DNA from: a virus
IMG/VR virus record: IMGVR_UViG_3300044608_001003
Location: 1 to 38,375 of that record
Reading direction: 5' to 3' (one strand)
Length of the DNA stretch: 38,375 bases
Below the pieces are notes generated by a model, which worked only from the letters and a program-made list of their open reading frames with translations, ran no database searches and had not been told where the DNA came from. Below, one piece after another: positions 38,317 through 38,375 of this stretch; the first letter of the stretch is position 1, and each line of letters opens with the position of its first letter. A program made the translations under genes and the position numbers.

Positions 38317-38375
38317 TCGTCAACTCCTATAAAAGCAACGGTGAACAATCTCTTATCAAGTAAGTAGGATTGCAT
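38313..38375 (-). CDS. Small protein upstream of terS, partial (cut by window edge)
   Basis: The last 20 codons (MQSYLLDKRLFTVAFIGVDE) of the gene found complete at 2979-3158, identical at the protein level. The window edge removes the rest. Its presence in both copies shows the repeat extends past the packaging cassette. Confidence 0.85.
   Translation of the reverse strand: MQSYLLDKRLFTVAFIGVDE

Larger units (their letters stand above)
35368..38375. repeat. Right copy (version B) of the 3-kb terminal repeat
   Basis: This is the counterpart of bases 1-3041. The flanks match, the middle (about 36139-37970) is a different large-terminase and HNH pair. The last 103 bases are identical to 2939-3041. 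Total unit length is 35,367 bp measured on the left flank and 35,334 bp on the right flank, the difference being the two cassette lengths. Confidence 0.95.

Overview
The window is essentially one tailed-phage genome (siphovirus type), about 35.3 kb as a circle, AT-rich and densely packed with 1-20 bp gene overlaps. It reads as a unit-length circular map opened in the packaging region: bases 1-3041 and 35368-38375 are two versions of the same locus (portal start, terminase large subunit, HNH endonuclease, terminase small subunit). The flanks are nearly identical, but the large-subunit and HNH genes differ completely. The likeliest reading is a mixed phage population in which two packaging cassettes coexist, with the contig passing through one variant at each end. 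The spanin-like pair and M15-type endolysin suggest a Gram-negative host. I cannot name the host.

Layout. Two divergent transcription units leave a 530-bp control region (7436-7965). It holds a clear rightward sigma70-type promoter, two perfect dyads that look like operators, short direct repeats and a GC-richer segment that may be structured RNA. The rightward (early) unit, 7966-12650, encodes a ribbon-helix-helix-like peptide, a zinc ribbon protein, an ERF annealing protein, SSB, a DnaQ-like exonuclease, two small membrane peptides, a C5 cytosine methyltransferase with a second long reading frame inside it, a metzincin-like protease and a VRR-NUC nuclease. No DNA polymerase, helicase, primase or integrase is visible, so replication must lean on the host, probably with recombination by the ERF/SSB/nuclease set.

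The leftward unit runs 7435 to 1 and, on the circle, continues from about 35.4 kb down to 12640. Its first part (7435-3466) holds a DEDD exonuclease with a zinc ribbon, a small metallopeptidase, an Xre-type regulator, a nuclease-dead HNH-like protein, an alanine-repeat protein, paired coiled-coil and tiny membrane proteins, and an HNH endonuclease. One isolated rightward gene (3252-3494) interrupts it. Then follow packaging (small subunit, HNH, large subunit, portal), head (two gpG-like proteins, scaffold, major capsid), decoration and connector genes, tail (terminator, tube, G/GT chaperones with a canonical -1 slippery site, tape measure, tail tip, fibres), and lysis (XhlA-like peptide, M15 endolysin, small holin-like peptide, overlapping spanin pair).

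Most notable: alternative packaging cassettes each with its own homing-type endonuclease; dual coding inside the methyltransferase; the A AAA AAC frameshift in the tail chaperone; a cysteine-rich tail-region protein with a secretion signal; the divergent control region; and hairpins flanking the start of the ERF gene.
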